Shown here piece by piece: positions 46,097-56,539 of a stretch of 64,000 nt of DNA. The stretch comes from Omphiscola glabra (Eukaryota; Mollusca; Gastropoda; Lymnaeidae): the NCBI GenBank assembly GCA_964017045.1, contig OZ024808.1, positions 20,515,284-20,579,283 on the forward strand. Reading direction: 5' to 3'. How positions within the stretch are numbered: the first letter of the stretch is position 1; each line of letters opens with the position of its first letter. The notes under the pieces were generated by a model, which saw only the letters and a list, made by a program, of their open reading frames with translations, searched no databases and was not told where the DNA came from. The position numbers and the translations under genes are program-made.

Positions 46097-46669
46097 AAGC
46101 GTCAGTTCACACGATCAAATTTCGCGTCAAATTGTTGTATGAACGCACACATTTTGTGCGTGGTTTATTTTTTATGGGGGCGAATTTGATCAAATTGCAA
46201 TGGACTACGTTTTATTGATTGTTTTGTCACGTGATACGTGTAAAAACAAGTAATACTTCCGGTAGGCTGTCTGCAACACACTAGTCGCTCACAAATTTTT
46301 CTTCAAACAACTTTCTTCCTTTAATCATAACTGAATTATAATTATTGTCACATTTAATGAATGTCATTTAAAGAAACGCGTGTATTCAAGAATATTTTGA
46401 AAAGTTAAATTTTTAATTAACACTGGGGGGAAGCGCTGATGGAGACAAACATTTTGCTTTAGAATTAATGATAATGGCAATGGCTGATCAGCTGTTATCT
46501 GTTGTTATGTGTTGTTATGTGTAGCAGAAGGCCTACCAATGGCTGGTACGTATCACGTGACAAAACAAGGAAGTGACTCATCGTAGTCCATTTGAAAGTC
46601 GTGACAAGGCTTCATACACGAATTACATCAAATGCTTGAAGGAAAATTTGATCGTGTCAACTGACGCTT
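46097..46669 (+). mobile_element. 573-bp terminal-inverted-repeat element
   Basis: The left end AAGCGTCAGTTCACACGATC and the inverted right end AAGCGTCAGTTGACACGATC match at all but one of the first 26 positions. The borders read TATAA/AGCG and GCT/TAGG, so a TA or TWA target (Tc1/mariner or PIF/Harbinger type) is possible but not decided. There is no transposase ORF. GATCAAATTT words resemble those in the elements at 21771 and 53941, although the ends differ. Confidence 0.75.
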
Positions 46670-47134
46670 AGGAAGGGTAAAACTGGTGACGGGTTTGCAT
46701 TATTTCAAACACAAAAGAAAAGGTATAGTCGATACCGTGTCTACAATTCGATTCGCCAACTCTGGCCACATGGTGTCAACATTTTTATGGGATGGCTCAA
46801 TAACTTAACGCATATGGCTTTTTTCTCAGGTTAACCAGACATCACAGGGTTGACACATTAGACGAAGATTCTTATGAATTACCGTGGCTCAATGGATGCA
46901 GAGGCGGTACGTCAAAAAAAAAAACACAACAAAAATAAAAAAAATAAATTTGCTCACAAACATGAATGAAACAATGTTTTTTGGGGTTGTTTTTTTTTCT
47001 CGACACCCACAAACAGAATATCTTTTTTTTTTTTTTTTTACTCCTTTCAGTTAATCTTTTTGTTTCAATCCACGAATCAGCGTATTTTTTAATTTTTTTT
47101 TTAATGTTTGATGAACTAAGCCATCTTGTTAGAC

Positions 47135-47315
47135 CAGCGGTTCTCAACCTTTTGGGGTCAACCGACCCTTTCACAGGGGTCGCCTAAGACCATCGGAAAA
47201 CACATATACCCTACAGTTATGAAGTAGCAACGAACAAAATTTTGTAGTTAGGGGTCGCCACAGAATGAGGAACTGTGTTAAAGGGTCGCGGCATTAGGAA
47301 GGTTGAGAACCACTG
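47135..47315 (+). mobile_element. SPIN-like hAT MITE, best-preserved copy
   Basis: 181 bp. Begins CAGCGGTTCTCAACCTTTTG, ends GGTTGAGAACCACTG, and contains GGGGTCGCCTAAGACCATCG and TTATGAAGTAGCAACGAACA. The flanks TGTTAGAC and TGTAAGAC match at 7 of 8 positions, the 8-bp duplication of a hAT element. Sequence and size fit the SPIN/URR1 group of short hAT elements known from vertebrates and reported from a pond snail. Confidence 0.88.
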
Positions 47316-48189
47316 TGTAAGACGAACAATAAGAAAATGTATTATAAACTCCACTTAAATCCCAATATATTTACATTGCAATACCGTTTTCTTAACGTGA
47401 ATTCAATTTTAAATTTTTTATATTGAAAAAAAACCCCAAAAAACACGTGTTTTTTTTAAACTTCCTGGACCACGTCAAATTTTGGTCGGAAGAAAAAATT
47501 CTGACGAATGCTGCAGTCGGGGAATCATGTACGGAGAAGCTCGCTAAAACTGAAGTCCATCGAATTTGAACTGTTGAAACAATCAGCACCACAATTCTAT
47601 TGAATGAAATTGTTATATCACCACACACACACAAAAATAATGCTCACTTGGTGATTTGTTTACCTTTTGTACGAAGGCGGAATACAGTTTCGAGATTAAG
47701 GCGGGTTGAAGGGGAGATAACTCAGTGCTACGCGAGCAACTCCCGGCCCGAAGATACAGTCTCCCTTGAGTAGCGACATCATAAATGTGCCCCTGAATTC
47801 TGCGGGGTCTACCCAGAAACGACTTTAACTTTAACGCCTGTTTTTGTTGTTTATTGTTGTTGTTTTTTTTTTTGTTGTTTTTTTTTGGGGGGGGGGGGGG
47901 GGGGGTATATTTTGTGTTGCAAATTTGCGACAATCTTGACGAATGAGGTTAAACTTGTCAAAAAATCTAGACACTTCGATTGTTGTTAATTAACCAATGA
48001 TTTATACAAGTGTTTCCAAACATGGGGCCCACACCCCCACAGAGGGGCAATTTAATTGTTAAATGGGGGGGGGGCGGGGGTGTCGAAAGTGAGCTGTCTA
48101 GGCTTTGAAATCCAACCGCCCACTTTGGTTTAACGAGTATTTTTTTTTTTTTAATAAAGGAGAATTTCAATTTAAAATCAGCGTTCGTT

Positions 48190-48570
48190 AACTCTATGCA
48201 GTCCAATGATGAGGAATGGTACATATTAGTGCTATTGGTTTTTTAACTCCCTGCTATCCGACTATGAGGAATGGTAGAGATTAGTGCTATGGGTTTTTTA
48301 ACTCCCTGCAATCCGACTATGAGGAATGGTACAGATTAGTGCTATGGGTTTTTTAACTCCCTGCAATCCGACTATGAGGAATGGTAGAGATTAGCGTTAT
48401 GGGTTTTTTAACTCCCTGCAATCCGACTATGAGGAATGGTACATATTAGCGCTATGGGTTTTTTAACTCCCTGCTATCCGACTATGAGGAATGGTAGAGA
48501 TTAGTGCTATGGGTTTTTTAACTCCCTGCAATCCGACTATGAGGAATGGTAGAGATTAGTACAATGGTTT
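48190..48570 (+). repeat. 55-bp tandem array
   Basis: About seven units containing AACTCCCTGCAATCCGACTA and TGAGGAATGGTACAGATTAG. Unit starts at 48246 and 48301 give the 55-bp period. Confidence 0.93.
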
Positions 48571-48839
48571 TTTTATGGGTAGGCCATTAATTTTTTTCAA
48601 ATAAATTTTTATTTGAAATAAGTAATTATATTTAAATATTGTGTTGCATTGTTTAAATTAATTAACGTAAGGTGGCTCTCGAAAGGGAACTGCTTGAAAA
48701 GATTAATGGAACTATTTGATACGCTTGATGACTTTTAAAGTGAGAATCCTGAAATGAAGAAAATTGTTAACAGGAGCTCGTAAAGCATTTGTGAGTTATT
48801 TAACCTATATCTTTGGAGAGAAAAAAACACATTAAAACA

Positions 48840-49160
48840 ATTTTAAAATATACCAACATCAATGAGCAAAAAAACGACTCTGGTCGATGCAAAAGTGAAG
48901 ATATTTGGATTCATTACATTTATTGAATTATGCCAAGAATACGTTGGTAACAAAAATTTTGAAAAGTTTCATTGGCTCAAAAATGTGAAGTGACTGATAC
49001 CCTTAGCTTGTTATTGTCGATCATCTAAAAATTTTGTCCGCTGATTTAGAAGAAATATTTTGAAATTTAAAACAAACTGATTTTCCAACTTTGATGATGC
49101 AGCCTATTTTAAGGGATTTGTCGGATATTTTAAATATGCCGTATGGAAAAAGAACTCGCA
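48840..49160 (+). pseudogene. Possible hAT transposase relic
   Basis: Broken frames read VDAKVKIFGFITFIELCQEY, NKNFEKFHWLKN, and after frame changes DLEEIF and TDFPTLMMQPILRDLSDILN. The pattern (a short F..F..L segment, then a helical DLEEIF...FP segment) recalls domesticated or decayed ZBED/SCAND3-type hAT transposases. The match is from memory of pattern only and multiple stops interrupt it. Confidence 0.3.
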
Positions 49161-49199
49161 GAAATAAAATTAAAAAAATGATGAGTCGGTAAAAGATTT

Positions 49200-49874
49200 A
49201 ACATAAAAGGAGCGATGCAGCGGTGGTTTCGAGCCGGTTCGGTCAGGTTCGTGGGAACCGTTAGTTCAAAATAATAAATATGCCTAAAATCAAGTGCTAA
49301 TTTAAAAAAAATCAATTTTTTTAAAAATTGAAACAAATGTCCGTTTCTACAAATTTTTATATACGTTGCATAAATAATACTTTACAGTTTCGCCTTTCGG
49401 CAAAAATATCGCGAAATTCGTCTCTAAGCAAAAAAGTGAAACTCAGAACAACAAGTCACAGGCTAGATGTCCCGCTAGTAGGAGTTTAGTTGATTACCAG
49501 ATTTTCTCATCTTTATTATAGAAAATCTTTGCTCTGTTTGACTTCAAACACTTAAAAATGCCTTGGCGGATAGACCCGAAACTCCACTGAAGGAGCTTCG
49601 TGGGCCCAGACGCCAGATCCCCTAATCGTAATTTGACTGACTGTGGCGGTGACCGATATAGCATATGGGGACATACTAACTGCGAACCCTTTTTTTTACG
49701 AATTTGGCAATACACCGCTGGAGCGATGGCATGGCTTTGTGATGAAACAGGAATCAAATATCCAAATTCAAACAAAAGTGCAAGAAACTATTTTTACCGT
49801 TTCCATCTTAATATTTCGCTGAATGTGGATTTAGTGTATAAATGATTTGTTTTTGTTTCGGCTGAATTCAACGC
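49200..49874. other. Stretch with one unexplained plus-strand ORF
   Basis: The 81-codon ORF at 49600-49845 reads LTDCGGDRYSIWGHTNCEPF in its first half. It is not repeat-derived, but I recognise no domain and see no clear flanking splice sites. GAGCCGGTTCGGTCAGGTTC near 49231 resembles a MITE end. Confidence 0.35.
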
Positions 49875-50870
49875 ATGCAGCTGGGAGACTTGAGACTGAA
49901 GCGATCTAACATAAAATCTCTGTGCAGCAAGCATTAAGCGCAATTTTCTTACTAAATTAGTCATTTCTCATTGTATTTGTGATCTCACACCGTATTTGTG
50001 ATCTCTCACCGTATTTGGGATCTCTCACCGTATTTGTGATCTCACACCGTATTTGTGATCTCACACCGTATTTGTGATCTCTCATTGTATTTGGGATCTC
50101 TCATTGTATTTGTGATCTCACACAGTATTTGTGATCTCACACCGTATTTGTGATCTCTCATTGTATTTGGGATCTCTCATTGTATTTGTGATCTCACACC
50201 GTATTTGTGATCTCACACCGTATTTGTGATCTCTCATTGTATTTGGGATCTCTCATTGTATTTGTGATCTCACACCGTATTTGTGATCTCTCACCGTATT
50301 TGGGATCTCTCACCGTATTTGTGATCTCACACCGTATTTGTGATCTCACACCGTATTTGTGATCTCTCATTGTATTTGTGATCTCACACCGTATTTGTGA
50401 TCTCACACCGTATTTGTGATCTCTCATTGTATTTGTGATCTCACACCGTATTTGTGATCTCACACCGTATTTGTGATCTCACACCGTATTTGTGATCTCT
50501 CACCGTATTTGGGATCTCTCACCGTATTTGTGATCTCACACCGTATTTGTGATCTCTCACCGTATTTGTGATCTCTCACCGTATTTGTGATCTCACACCG
50601 TATTTGTGATCTCTCACCGTATTTGGGATCTCTCATTGTATTTGGGATCTCTCATTTTATTTTAAAACTATTAAATATTGAAAAACAAATAATCAAAATA
50701 TTTCAGAAAAATATTTCATATTGTACTTGAATTCTGTTCTGCGTTATATGTTTTAAAAATGTACTTACTCTGCTTCCTTAAACATTTCTTCATAGAACCC
50801 ATTCATTCCTAAAGCTGTTTTTCTTCCTCCTAAAACAATCATTTAATTTTTTTTCGGTTAAACAATTCTA
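49875..50870 (-). repeat. Dispersed repeat with internal 19-bp satellite, copy B
   Basis: Inverse-orientation partner of 8330-9105. The plus strand begins with GCTGGGAGACTTGAGACTGA and GTGCAGCAAGCATTAAGC, then about 36 units of GTATTTGTGATCTCACACC (about 49965-50655), an AT-rich spacer and the 61-bp exon-like block. Its satellite is longer than in copy A and has its own dominant variants (CTCACACC and CTCTCATT), so each array has been homogenised separately since the copies diverged. Confidence 0.75.
50769..50829 (-). other. 61-bp exon-like block, copy B
   Basis: On the minus strand, GATTGTTTTAG precedes it and GTAAGTAC follows. Open frame GRKTALGMNGFYEEMFKEA aligns without gaps to copy A at 8417-8477. 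Product unknown. Confidence 0.42.
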
Positions 50871-51031
50871 TTCTAGAATATTAAAAGTTTTGTGTATATT
50901 ACTTTGGGGCATAAACAATTGTTGAAAGGCTTAGGTGAGGCATGGCGCTAAAAATGTTACAAGCGTTAGTAGGATATATGCATATACATTTGTTGTACAT
51001 TTAATTTATACTAATTTAAATGTTTTTTGTA

Positions 51032-51090
51032 CTGATGAAGGCATGTTCCGAAACGTCTACTCTTATATTAAGGAAAATTATTATAAGAGT
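51032..51090 (+). other. Hammerhead-like motif with following hairpin
   Basis: CTGATGA (51032-51038), a short GG...CC stem, and GAAAC (51050-51054) resemble the two conserved halves of a hammerhead ribozyme core. A 9-bp inverted repeat, ACTCTTATA/TATAAGAGT, follows at 51059-51067 and 51082-51090. I could not place a cleavage triplet and stem I convincingly, so this is a resemblance only. A relative is at 60616-60716. Confidence 0.3.
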
Positions 51091-51474
51091 TTAACATATA
51101 TTGTTATATTGACATATTTTATTCGTTTCTAATTAATCCACTTAAATGTTGGGAAACACTAATGTAAGCAAAGGCGGAAAGACGAAAACTCATGCGAAAT
51201 TGTTAGATTGTGTTTAAACACTGTCAGAAATAAAGCAGTTCTATAGCCCCTAAAATAAATACTGTTTGATTAATCGTTTTTTTTTTAAAAACCAAAGTTA
51301 GATGCTGTAATAAGTACAATGAATTATTATTCACAAAAAAATTCGTAGGTAACCAGTGAACTCAGTTCCGTTTGATTCAGCTCACCTGAAGATCATTCAT
51401 GCAGATCGAAATTTAGACGTAAGATTTCAACAAACAACAGCTAACAAGTGAACAGAGTTACCTTAGAAAAATTC

Positions 51475-52745
51475 ATACAACATCATTGTATGTCATGTGT
51501 TCAACATCATTGTATGTCCTGTGTTCAACATCCTTGTATGTCCTGTGTTCAACGTCATTTTTCTATCATGTGTTCAACATCATTGTATGTCATGTGTTCA
51601 ACATCATTGTATGTCCTGTGTTCAACATCCTTGTATGTCCTGTGTTCAACGTCATTTTATATCATGTGTTCAACATCATTGTATGTCATGTGTTCAATAT
51701 CATTGTATGTCATGTGTTCAACATCATTGTATGTCATGTGTTCAACATCATTGTATGTCATGTGTTCAACATCATTGTATGTCCTGTGTTAAACATCATT
51801 GTATGTCATGTGTTCAACATCATTGTATGTCTGTGTTAAACATCAGTGTATATCATGTGTTAAACATCATTGTATGTCATGTGTTCAACATCATTGTATG
51901 TCATGTGTTCAACGTCATTTTATATCATGTGTTCAACATCATTGTATGTCATGTGTTCAATATCATTGTATGTCATGTGTTCAACATCATTGTATGTCAT
52001 GTGTTCAACATCATTGTATGTCATGTGTTCAACATCATTGTATGTCCTGTGTTAAACATCATTGTATGTCTGTGTTCAACATCATTGTATGTCTGTGTTA
52101 AACATCAGTGTATATCATGTGTTAAACATCATTGTATGTCATGTGTTCAACATCATTGTATGTCATGTGTTCAACATCATTGTATGTCATGTGTTCAACA
52201 TCATTGTATTTCATGTGTTCAACATCATTGTATTTCATGTGTTAAACATCATTGTATGTCATGTGATAAACATCAGTGTATATCATGTGTTAAACATCAT
52301 TGTATTTCATGTGTTCAACATCATTGTATTTCATGTGTTAAACATCATTGTATATCAAGTGTTCAACATCATTTTATATCATGAGTTCAACATCATTGTA
52401 TGTCATGTGTTAAACATCAGTGTATGTCATGTGTTCAACATCATTGTATATCATGAGTTCAACATCATTGTATGTCATGTGTTAAACATCAGTGTATGTC
52501 ATGTGTTCAACATAATTGTATGTCTGTGTTAAACATCAGTGTATATCATGAGTTCAACATCATTGTATGTCATGTGTTAAACATCAGTGTATGTCATGTG
52601 TTCAACATAATTGTATGTCTGTGTTAAACATCAGTGTATATCATGTGTTCAACATCATTGTATGTCATGTGTTCAACATCATTGTATATCATCAGTTCAA
52701 CATCATTGTAGGTCTGTGTTAAACATCAGTGTATGTCATGTGTTC
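51475..52745 (+). repeat. 24-bp tandem array (1.27 kb)
   Basis: About 53 units containing CAACATCATTGTATGTCATG and TGTT, with 23-bp variants (TGTCTGTGTT) that shift the frame. Blocks recur: the order of variants at 51560-51840 resembles 51880-52110, indicating duplication of multi-unit segments. The 295-codon frame across it is a by-product of the 24-bp period. Confidence 0.97.
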
Positions 52746-53032
52746 CCCACACTCTTTTTTTTAGTCATACCACTAACACTTTTGAAGATTTTGGGCGAGC
52801 GTTTAGTGCATACATTTTAGTACATTTTTGGAAAGGTGTGTTTTTTTAAAAAGTATTTTTATATTGTTATTTCATACGTTTTTTTCAAAGTGTACAACAT
52901 TGAGTTGTGACACTTGACCTAGACAGACAAAAAATCGCAAGCTAACTAAAGGCGTGTGAAAACACAGACTTTTTATTTTCTTTGTCTGTTAATGGTGGCT
53001 GTAGATAATGACGAAAACAGTATTCGGTAGAG

Positions 53033-53875
53033 TAGGGATGTCCGACACGCGGCCCGCGGGCCGCATGTGGTCCGTCACGCCAAATATACCGACCCACCGG
53101 CCCGTGTTACTATTAAGTTTTGTTATAAACGCATATTTGAAACAATCAATAAAAATGCACATTTGAAACAATCAATATAAACGCATATTTGAAACAATCA
53201 ATATAGAGGTACATTTGAAACAATCAATATAAACGCACATTTGAAACAATCTATATAAACGCACATTTGAATCAATCAATAAAAACGCATATTTGAAACA
53301 ATCAATATAAACGCATATTTGAAACAATCAATATAAACGCACATTTGAAACAATCAATATAAACGCACGTTTGAAACAATCAATATAAACGCATATTTGA
53401 AACAATCAATATAAACGCACATTTGAAACAATCAATAAAAACGCACATTTGATACAATCAATATAAACGCACATTTGAAACAATCAATAAAAACGCACAT
53501 TTGAAACAATCAATATACACGCACATTTGAAACAATCAATATACACGCACTTTTGAAACAATCAATATAAACGCACATTTGAAACCATCAATATACACGC
53601 ACATTTGAAACAATCAATATACACGCACATTTGAAACAATCACCATAAACGCACATTTGAAACAATAAATCTTTAAAATTCTTCTGTATCTTTACGGCAT
53701 CTGTACATTTTTTGTGTGCATAATAAAACTTATGTGCATTAAGTAAGACTAAGCATTTTTTTTTCTTTAGTTTATTTTTATGTATTATATTTGAAATGTT
53801 ATGCGGCCCGTGAACAGATGAACAGAGATCAAAATCACCTGTGAACTCATTTGTGTTGGCCACTACCTGCTTTTG
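53033..53875. mobile_element. Possible MITE hosting an expanded minisatellite
   Basis: The left part, GACACGCGGCCCGCGGGCCG, contains a long GC palindrome of the kind found at the ends of some hAT MITEs, and the right part has GCGGCCCGTGAACAGATGAA near 53801. Between them lies the 26-bp array. Exact ends and target duplication could not be fixed. Confidence 0.35.
53105..53680 (+). repeat. 26-bp tandem array
   Basis: About 22 units containing CATTTGAAACAATCAATATA and AACGCA. Variants include AATAAAAACGC and AATATACACGC, the latter clustered at the right side. Confidence 0.95.
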
Positions 53876-53940
53876 AAAGGATCACTTCAGTGAGTATTTC
53901 ACTGTGGTGCGAAAAAAAAACCAGCACAAGTTAACGGTTA

Positions 53941-54570
53941 CCGGAAATTTGATCGAAAGAAATTTCGTCGACAGAAAATTGATCGACGGAAATTTGAGCG
54001 AACGGAAATTTGGTCGAATCTTTTTTTCAATTCAGCTACGCGGCCGTGAGAAAGCCGCTCCTAGGCAATCGTTTCGTCCCACCTTAAAGTCCCGACCGAA
54101 AGACTACTTGGGCGGTGGGGGGGATGTGGTAACGCAAAACCTTCCCTCCAGAGTGGAAGCAAAGCCGTCCTGACGCTTGGGAGAGTGGACCGCGAACGCT
54201 TTAAACGCAGCGTTCTCGGTTGATCGGACGTCCCCCAGGCCAGGGGGGAGGTTCCCGGCGCGCCGCCACGCGGTCTGTCGGTGGGGAAACCCGATGGCCG
54301 GGGGGGGGGGCATTAAGAGCTCGCATTCGACGGCCCACCGATGCCATCTCCTATGTCACGTTTCAGTTCACGCGTTAAAATTTTCGTCGAATTTCTATTA
54401 GAACGCACTATACTTTACAATAAAACAAAATAATGCGTTCAAAAAAATTATGACGCAAAATTTTAACGTGTAAAAAAAAAAAAAAAAAAAAATTCGACCA
54501 AATTTCCTTTCGATAAAATTTCCATCGATCAATTTTCCGTCGACGAAATTTATTTCGATCAAATTTCCGG
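53941..54570 (+). mobile_element. Inverted-repeat MITE with GATCGA words, copy 2
   Basis: Begins CCGGAAATTTGATCGAAAG and ends in the inverted equivalent, like 21771-22013. TA occurs at both borders (TTA/CCGG and CCGGA/TA). The right arm keeps the GATCGA words (TCGATCAATTTTCCGTCGAC) that copy 1 has lost there, so the ancestral arms were longer and symmetrical. It is interrupted by a GC-rich insertion at 54035-54360. Confidence 0.78.
54035..54360 (+). mobile_element. GC-rich retroposon-like element, copy B (5'-truncated)
   Basis: 326 bp inserted in the MITE, from GCTACGCGGCCGTGAGAAAG to CATCTCCTATGTCACG. The flanks TTTCAATTCA (54025-54034) and TTTCAGTTCA (54361-54370) form a 10-bp duplication with one mismatch. 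Compared with 44162-44733 it lacks the left 227 bp or so but shares the 3' end, the pattern of 5' truncation seen in retroposons. Confidence 0.65.
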
Positions 54571-54579
54571 ATACGCAAG

Positions 54580-55140
54580 TTAACTGCGGAATTCTTCCCT
54601 CTTTAAAACAACGCTATCTTGAATGGCTTGTTTGACATAATTTTTTTTTTTAATTCCAAAAGACAATTCGTTGTAAATTCTTATGAAAACGCTCGGGCGA
54701 AACTTAATTGTTGATTTTGAACTCAAAAGACATGTCACCGCTTTTGTGTGTGTGTTGTCTTGTTTTTCTCTTACATTGTGAGACTCGCGGGTAGAGGAGG
54801 AAAAAGTAATCAATCAAGAGGTCCAGTTTCAATTTGCACGTGTACCTTGTTTGTTTTTTTCTAAGGACACCCGTCAACCCCCGACCGTCAACAAGCGTCC
54901 AAGAGGGTGGGGCATTGCGTAATGGTGCTTTGATGATGTTAGCCAGGGAACGGGCGATTTGCTTTCACGTGTTCAGTGGGTGGACGTATGCGGTTAGGCG
55001 GGCGTCAAAAGGTCAAATCTCCAGATACAAGTACGTACGTCACTAACGCTAGAGATTGAGGGTTGCGACATGCGGTGGTCTTGTAGTATCAGATGCTACA
55101 GTTAGGAGGCGGAGGCGGAACTAATGGAGTGCCGCGGGTG
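54580..55140. other. Stretch with no recognised gene
   Basis: No exon or repeat boundary recognised. The short ORFs here have no domain. Confidence 0.4.
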
Positions 55141-55149
55141 GCACTCGCC

Positions 55150-55346
55150 CAGTGGTTCTCAACCTTCCTAATGCCGCGACCTTTTAACACAGTTCCGTAT
55201 GTTGGGGCGACCCCGATACACAAAATTATTTTTGCTGCTACCTCGTAACCTTTGAGTATGTGCGTATTCCGATGGTCTTAGGCGACCACTGGGAAATGGT
55301 CCTTCGACCCCCAAAGTGGTCACCACCCACATGTTGAGAACAGCTG
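55150..55346 (-). mobile_element. SPIN-like hAT MITE
   Basis: On the plus strand it begins CAGTGGTTCTCAACCTTCCT and ends CATGTTGAGAACAGCTG, with CCGATGGTCTTAGGCGACCA inside, so it lies opposite to 47135-47315. The flanks CACTCGCC and CAAAAGCC match at only 5 of 8 positions, so the duplication has decayed or is chance. Confidence 0.75.
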
Positions 55347-55659
55347 CAAAAGCCCGAGCTCTCGTTGCTCCATTCTCAGGTGTCCCCTTGCTCCATTGAC
55401 ACTGTGTTTTGATGGCAACCTGATCTGATGGAACCCTCTCCTTTTATTTAACTGAGGTTGTTTATGAAACCGAATCAAGGGAACACTGTAAAATTTGATG
55501 CCACCCCTCTAGATGGGTGTCAACCGATACGGTAAATACCCCCGCCCCGCAACCCCTAGTGACGCCACTGTTGGTTAAGATCACATGGTAACATAGCATA
55601 TATGTCCTATTACGACTTAATGGACCTGTATGGCATTGGTTTATTGATGAAAACGGGCT

Positions 55660-56100
55660 ATACAAATGATCAGGTGACATAGGTATACAAATGATCTGGT
55701 AACATAGGTATACAAATGATCTGATGACATAGGTATACAAATGATACGATGACGTACGTATATAAATGATCTGATGACATAGGTATACAAATGATCTGAT
55801 GACGTAGGTATACAAATGATCTGATGACGTAGGTACATAAATGATCCGATGACATAGGTATACAAAGGATCTGATGACGTAGGTATAAAAATGGTCTGAT
55901 GACATATGTATACAAGTCTAAGTGGTCTGATGACGCAGGTATACAAATGATCTAAGACATAGGTATACAAATGGTCTGATGACATATGTATACAAGTGGT
56001 CTGATGACGCAGGTATACAAATTATCTGATGACATAGGTATACAAATGATCTGATGACATAGGTATACAAATGATTTGAGGACATTTGTATTCAGAAGAT
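55660..56100 (+). repeat. 25-bp tandem array
   Basis: About seventeen units containing GACATAGGTATACAAATGAT and CTGAT, with GACGTAGG and GGTCTGAT variants. The long minus-strand frames come from the repeat. Confidence 0.93.
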
Positions 56101-56355
56101 CTGATGAACACAGCTATACGAAAGACCCGATGACAAGGCCAGCTTTGTGTCAGCCAGTGCACATTCCAGCAGAGGGTGAGCCCTTGATTCGGCAAAGGTG
56201 AGTTTACGTTCACACCTGCTGTTGGTTGGTCTGTGGTGGCTGCCCTAACCCGCACGTTTACAACGTCACATGATGATGAAAGATAGATGCGTGGGGAGTG
56301 AAGTATGTCTGGTCAAGTGGGGATTACAAAAAAAATTATTTCAATAAATTGTTCC

Positions 56356-56535
56356 CAGTGGTTTCCAACTGTGATACATAATTAATGCTTGAATGAGGTG
56401 CATTTCACACCCCCATCACACACCATCACACCCCCATCACACCCCTATCACACCCCCATGACACCCCCATCACATCCATTACACCCTTATCACACCCCAA
56501 TTACGCGCAGCATTAGGAAGGCTACAGAACCACTG
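56356..56535 (+). mobile_element. hAT-like MITE containing a CACACCCCCAT array
   Basis: Left end CAGTGGTTTCCAACTGTG; right end GCATTAGGAAGGCTACAGAACC followed by ACTG, close to the SPIN-like right end. Between them CACACCCCCAT repeats about nine times with variants. No target duplication could be confirmed. Confidence 0.5.
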
Positions 56536-56539
56536 GTTT

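Noticed and set aside
49600..49845. 81-codon ORF with a non-repetitive sequence
   Set aside because: I kept it only as a note in the stretch description. No domain is recognisable, no splice sites are obvious and the length is within chance expectation.
49965..50655. Possible CRISPR-like array because of regular short repeats
   Set aside because: Units abut directly with no unique spacers, and the surrounding genome is clearly eukaryotic. The same holds for all other arrays in the window.
51497..52384. A 295-codon open frame
   Set aside because: It lies entirely in the 24-bp tandem array. A period divisible by three without a stop in the unit stays open automatically. There is no splice context or non-repeat peptide.
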